NCBI GenBank assembly: GCA_002221725.1
Contig: NJFT01000007.1
Coordinates: 248,001-312,000, forward strand
Reading direction: 5' to 3'
Length of the DNA: 64,000 nt
Source of the DNA: Scedosporium boydii
Lineage: Eukaryota > Ascomycota > Sordariomycetes > Microascales > Microascaceae
A model generated the notes under the pieces. That model searched no databases, had not been told where the DNA came from, and was given only the letters and a program-made list of their open reading frames with translations. Shown here piece after piece: positions 59,967 through 64,000 of this stretch (its first letter is position 1; every line of letters starts with the position of its first letter). The translations under genes and the position numbers were made by a program.

Positions 59967-61108
59967 ACGGCTTTTTGAGCGAAAAGCGAAAGGGCGCCTT
60001 TATTACTATTTTTCTTAATTTTTTCTTCTTTTTTTTTTACGGCAGAGGGTTTTAACACATCTTCCATCTTCGAGTATATATAGCCTTTTCTTGTTTTTCG
60101 GTCGTCTCGCAAAGTCATACGGGGGAGTAACGCGTAGACTGATTTTTGTTTTGCTCTGGGAAATGCGTTTCATGTACAAGTCTGGGTGTGTTGGAGTTTT
60201 GTCTTTTTTCCTCTCTCATCTTGATGGTTTATAGCTATATCAAAATAGCTACACTTATTTCTCATACATTTGTTCCTCCTCTAGATGAGAGACAATTTTT
60301 TTTCTAGATAAGGACAATCTTAAAACATTCACGTATCCTCTTCAAGTCCGGAATAGGAATTTCGTCACGCTACACATCCAGTGTTTTGTCTTACATGCCG
60401 GGAACAAGTCTCGGTTCCCAATCAAGGATATAAGACATGGAGACGGCATCCCGCAAGATGCAGTCAGACAGTCTTACGAAGATCAGGCTCATCGCGAGGC
60501 TCAGCGTAAGATCTTGCACGACATCTCACCATCCTTTCGCTCCAGCGGAGCACTGAACACGAGGTTGAGGGAAAGGCAGGAGTATACACAATGGTATATG
60601 TAGTCTATTTAGATGCGTAGTGGGGACAGGAAGCCCGAAAAAAAAAGGACAATATCCCATCCATCTCCCAATAATATAGCTCAGCGTGAGCGACGCCCAT
60701 GCCAGATGCTAGCAAAAAGTGGCCAAGTCATAATCAACCGTATCCTGACCCTAACCCTAACCAAAGGGGGGAGAACCTTAATACCCCTCTTCAATAGTAC
60801 CTCCCATGCAAAAATAACCGCCTGCTAAATATCCTGCCGAGTTCTATGTCTTTGGTGAAAGTGAATGATGATGCTAAGGTGAGTTGGCCCTTGCAAGTGC
60901 TTATGTATGTGAGTAAGAGATGTGGCGACGGACTTCCTTCCGTCCCCGTGAATTATTTATAGGCCAGCCAGCAGCCGGCTTTGCATCAGACTTCATCGAA
61001 TTGAAGTCCAGGCAAGGGCCACTTGATACTGGGCCGCCATAGGTTATGTGTAGGGGAGGAATATACACAAGTCGTGTGTACCTATCCAGTATCGGGAGGA
61101 AAAGCACA
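59967..61108. other. convergent 3' intergenic region
   Basis: A 1.1-kb stretch between the 3' ends of the glycosyltransferase (+) and the OPT transporter (-). It is T-rich near 60000-60050 and 60290-60305. It contains a short interstitial telomere-type repeat at 60749. No gene is seen. Confidence 0.55.
60749..60762 (+). repeat. short interstitial telomere-type repeat
   Basis: (CCCTAA)2CC, the complement of the TTAGGG unit of filamentous-fungal telomeres, preceded by a near-unit CCTGA. Only two perfect units; a chance match or a factor-binding site is possible. Confidence 0.6.
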
Positions 61109-63994
61109 CTACCATGTATCGGGACCAAATTTCCCTCCTTCAGGAACGTCCTGGTAAGGGCAAGCCCTCCAGTCACATCCCTGCTTATACACCTCCGTGC
61201 CCCACCACTTAAACCCCTTCGTCCACCCAGGATAGATAAACCCGAAGAAGACAACAACGATGCCAAACGCCAGGCCCGAGTCGAGCGCGGCGCTCAGCGT
61301 CATGGTATACTTCGACCACCAGGCGTTCGCGCGCCTCTTGATGAGGTAGTTAAAGATGAAGCAGACGAGGGCCCACACGGAAAAGTTGAGCCCCGTCGCG
61401 GGGGGAATCCAGCTCATGGTTCCGAAGATGACGGGGAAGTTAACCTTCCTCAGGATGCTGTGCTTCTTGTTCCGGCTATAAAGCCAGAGCGGGATGGGGA
61501 GGATGGCGCCGATCAGGAAGAACCAGACCAGCGACCTGTACAGCGCGTTGGGGCCAAAGAACTCCCCCGGTCCAACGACACCCCAGAGGATGGAGCCGTT
61601 GAAATGGACCCTGGCAAGGGGGCACGTGAACCCATTGATGGCCTCCGGCGTGCAGAGGCCGTGGACGTTGGCGAACATCCAGTTTAAGACGCCGATTTGA
61701 GTGAATGACGATACTAGGGTGGCCACCATCTGGACCATGAAGAGGATCCGGGGCGGGATCTTCATGTAGTGGCCGAGTTTGAGATCGGAGGCGAACTTGA
61801 TGCCCTGCGCGGATGAGATGTATCCGTAGGTTACGAAGACCATATTGGCGATGGGTCGGCCGGGGAAGACGCTTCCGCAGACTAGCTGGCAAATTAGGTA
61901 GATGCTGCTGTGCTGGTTCGTGACGGCCATGATGATGCCGTTTGGTATGAAGAATATGGCGCAAATGCCGAGCGCTAGGAGCAGCCCATACCACGGCAGA
62001 TGAATAGGGTAACTTGCCGCATGAGAGTTAGCATCCGGCCCAAATAGACGCTCGTCACACAACTGCCATCTCTGTATATCTAAGATAACAGGAAATCCGG
62101 ACAAAACTCACTATTCGACGATAAAGATGCCAATAGCCATCATGGACGCAAACGTCATGAGGTACCAGCTAAGCGGCGCGTCTTTATACCTCTTCATCAA
62201 CCGATTATGCACGTCCTCCTTGCCGAGCATACCCTCGAAAGTCCCCGTCGTAGTTCTCGAAAGCCCCTCGCGAGGCGTAGCACTCCCGGACCCTCCAGAA
62301 ATATTATCGGTCGAGCCGGGGATAGGTTGGTACGCGGGCATGTCGCCTTCCTTGGCTTCTTTCAGGGCATTCTTCCACGTCATCCACATATCCTTGCCAT
62401 ACCAGCAAAAGGTATGCGTCAAGAGCGCCGCGAGGCCGGCGAACTGGACGCCATAGCTCAAAACGTAGGTGATAGGGAGGAATACTCGGCTGTAATTGCT
62501 GTACGCCACACGGTCAAAGAGGAAATCCGGCGTCAAAATTTTCGTTACGTCGTAGATCTTGCCCTTGTTGTCAAAAACGGAGGCGGAGAGGATGGGCATG
62601 TATGAGGAAAAATAGACGTTGCTGTAGTATGCCAGTGGAGCGATAATCCACATAACGACCGCCAAGCCGCCCACGACGTTCACCGCAGCCCAGAAGGGAA
62701 CGAGCAAAGGGGAGCCGATATAAGTGACCTGAGCCCAATCGAATGTCACGGGGAACAGGCCCAAGCCCGAAACGACGCCGAAAAGGTTGGCGACGACCAC
62801 ATTGTCGGGCGCGAACCACGTGAGAACGTTGAAGTAGCTCAGAGCTGGAAATAGCAGTCCCGGTAAGAAATAGAAGAGGAAGGCAGACAACCACACGACT
62901 AGGAAGAACTGCCACCTGCTTATCGTCCATCCGTTGGCCGGTTTGTTGTCCTCTTTATGGAGGGTTGAAAACATGGCCGCTGACATGAGCGTAGCGGGCC
63001 AGATCATTCCGCTGGGTCGGACGAGAAAGCGTCTCGTTATGCCGGCAAAGGTGTAGCCCAGCATCTGAGTCGATATAATTAGGAGCAACTGATACATGAT
63101 CGTTACGTCCTGGCCATAGAACTTATGCTGCTCGACGATGACATCCGTAGCGAAGGCGAAACCAAATGCGACATTGCTGCTAACGTATACGCAGGTGTGC
63201 TCCTTCTCGTTCCAACGGCCTTGGGCAAGCCATAACCTCCACCTTTCCCATCTCGATCGATTCCTATGGCTAATGTCCTCGGGAGAGTTCAATATGCTGC
63301 CTCGCCGCACCCCGTCCACAAACTCGTCGACGGGGTCACCGTCTCGTTTTAGGAGATAATCCCATATATGACCTAGGGGATGTACTAATAATAAAGCAAT
63401 AACTGGCGTTATGGCAACGCTTGGGTATCTGAGGGAGAAGAAGAGATTTGTAGAGGATCCGAGGAAAGAGAATAAGATGGAGAGGGTCCACATTCTAGGG
63501 GTATTTATGGACAAAGTCGTATTGTCTATGGGCGAAACAGAGGCGCGCACGGCATCGTGGGAGGAGTTATCGATCGGATTCAGGTCTTCGTCTTCCTCTT
63601 CATTCTCAACGGTGCCATCCAACTCCTCCATTTCACTACCGGTCTCGGCATAGGAGGTATTCGCAGCGCTGCTGCCGTACGTCGACTTAGCATCCTCGAG
63701 AATGCCCGTGGAAACGGCCGCATCGGGCACGGCGAATCGGCTGTCCATGCCCGTAACTAGAACTGCACTATCCAGTGCGCGGGAGAGCGGAGGCGAGCCT
63801 TGTGGCGGCCCAGATAGCGACGGACGTTGTGCGAGCGTAGTACCGTTCTCGGAGACGTTGTTAAGGGCATGGGAGTTAGCGGCTTCCGCATCACTGCCCA
63901 TGGGCGAAATCTCTCGACTCGGGCTTGGCACTACCGACCCGTACGAGACGGGGTGCGGTTGGCCAGACCGGAGGAAGGGGGACCGGAGAGGCAT
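61109..63994 (-). CDS. OPT-family oligopeptide transporter
   Basis: A proton-coupled importer of small peptides or related ligands in the plasma membrane. Two exons are read on the minus strand: 62112-63994 and 61109-62012, separated by a 99-bp intron (GTGAGT donor, GCTAAC branch point near 62031, AAG acceptor). This restores the conserved FIVEYYPIHLPWYGLLLAL across the junction. It codes for 928 residues. A long Ser-rich cytosolic N-terminus (about 1-165) precedes 12 or more hydrophobic spans. OPT signatures are FFSLRYPSVAITPVIALLL, the EHTCVYVSSNVAF turn, PSGMIWPATL, SSIYLICQLVCGSVFPGRPIAN and YGYISSAQGIKFASDLKLGHYMKIPPR. The C-terminus is FGPDTW. The ATG at 63994 is six bases from the window end and the frame is open beyond it, so the true start may lie outside. 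Glutathione, siderophore or peptide specificity cannot be told. Confidence 0.93.
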
Positions 63995-64000
63995 CGGTAG

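Noticed and set aside
9546..63994. large open frames antisense to real genes (for example antisense to Lon, RPN1, TRM1, the glycosyltransferase and OPT)
   Set aside because: They mirror GC-rich codon positions of the true genes and show no domains of their own.

Overview
The window is nuclear DNA from a filamentous ascomycete (Pezizomycotina, probably a Sordariomycete; the class is an inference). The evidence is short spliceosomal introns of about 60-130 bp with GTRNGT donors and CTAAC-type branch points, C/G-rich third codon positions, a fungal Zn2Cys6 regulator, a fungal OPT transporter, and a multi-pass membrane protein family that I recognise from filamentous fungi. I saw no tRNA, rRNA, CRISPR array or intact transposon.

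Layout. (1) 1.4-14.3 kb holds housekeeping genes: isopentenyl-diphosphate isomerase (+), a GNAT acetyltransferase (+), replication protein A subunit 2 (-) and a peroxisomal Lon protease (+); the last two are head to head. (2) 14.3-34.8 kb is a 20-kb stretch with no recognisable gene. It is littered with one short word, TACTTCGTA or its complement TACGAAGTA. (3) 34.8-49.0 kb is a second conserved block: a Zn2Cys6/PAS-like transcription factor (+), proteasome subunit RPN1 (-) head to head with RIO2 kinase (+), a lipid-kinase-like protein (-) and TRM1 tRNA methyltransferase (-). (4) 50.2-56.5 kb looks like accessory DNA: a membrane-protein gene broken by an in-frame stop, an APH-type kinase gene with a one-base frameshift, and an intact F-box gene. 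(5) 58.3-64.0 kb carries a type II membrane glycosyltransferase (+) and an oligopeptide transporter (-) whose 5' end reaches the window edge.

The genes do not form one pathway; most are single housekeeping genes. There is no biosynthetic cluster and no obvious defence system. The most unusual signal is in the noncoding DNA. I count 20 exact copies of the 9-bp TAC-TTC-GTA word where about 0.5 are expected. Seventeen lie between 17.0 and 33.7 kb and none lies in a recognised exon. Variants altered at the CpG and a second recurring octamer (TAGTGTAG) occur in the same tract. The decaying gene pair near 50-54 kb is the second point of interest.

All splice sites were read by eye from consensus signals, reading-frame continuity and recalled family conservation; no alignment or transcript data were available.
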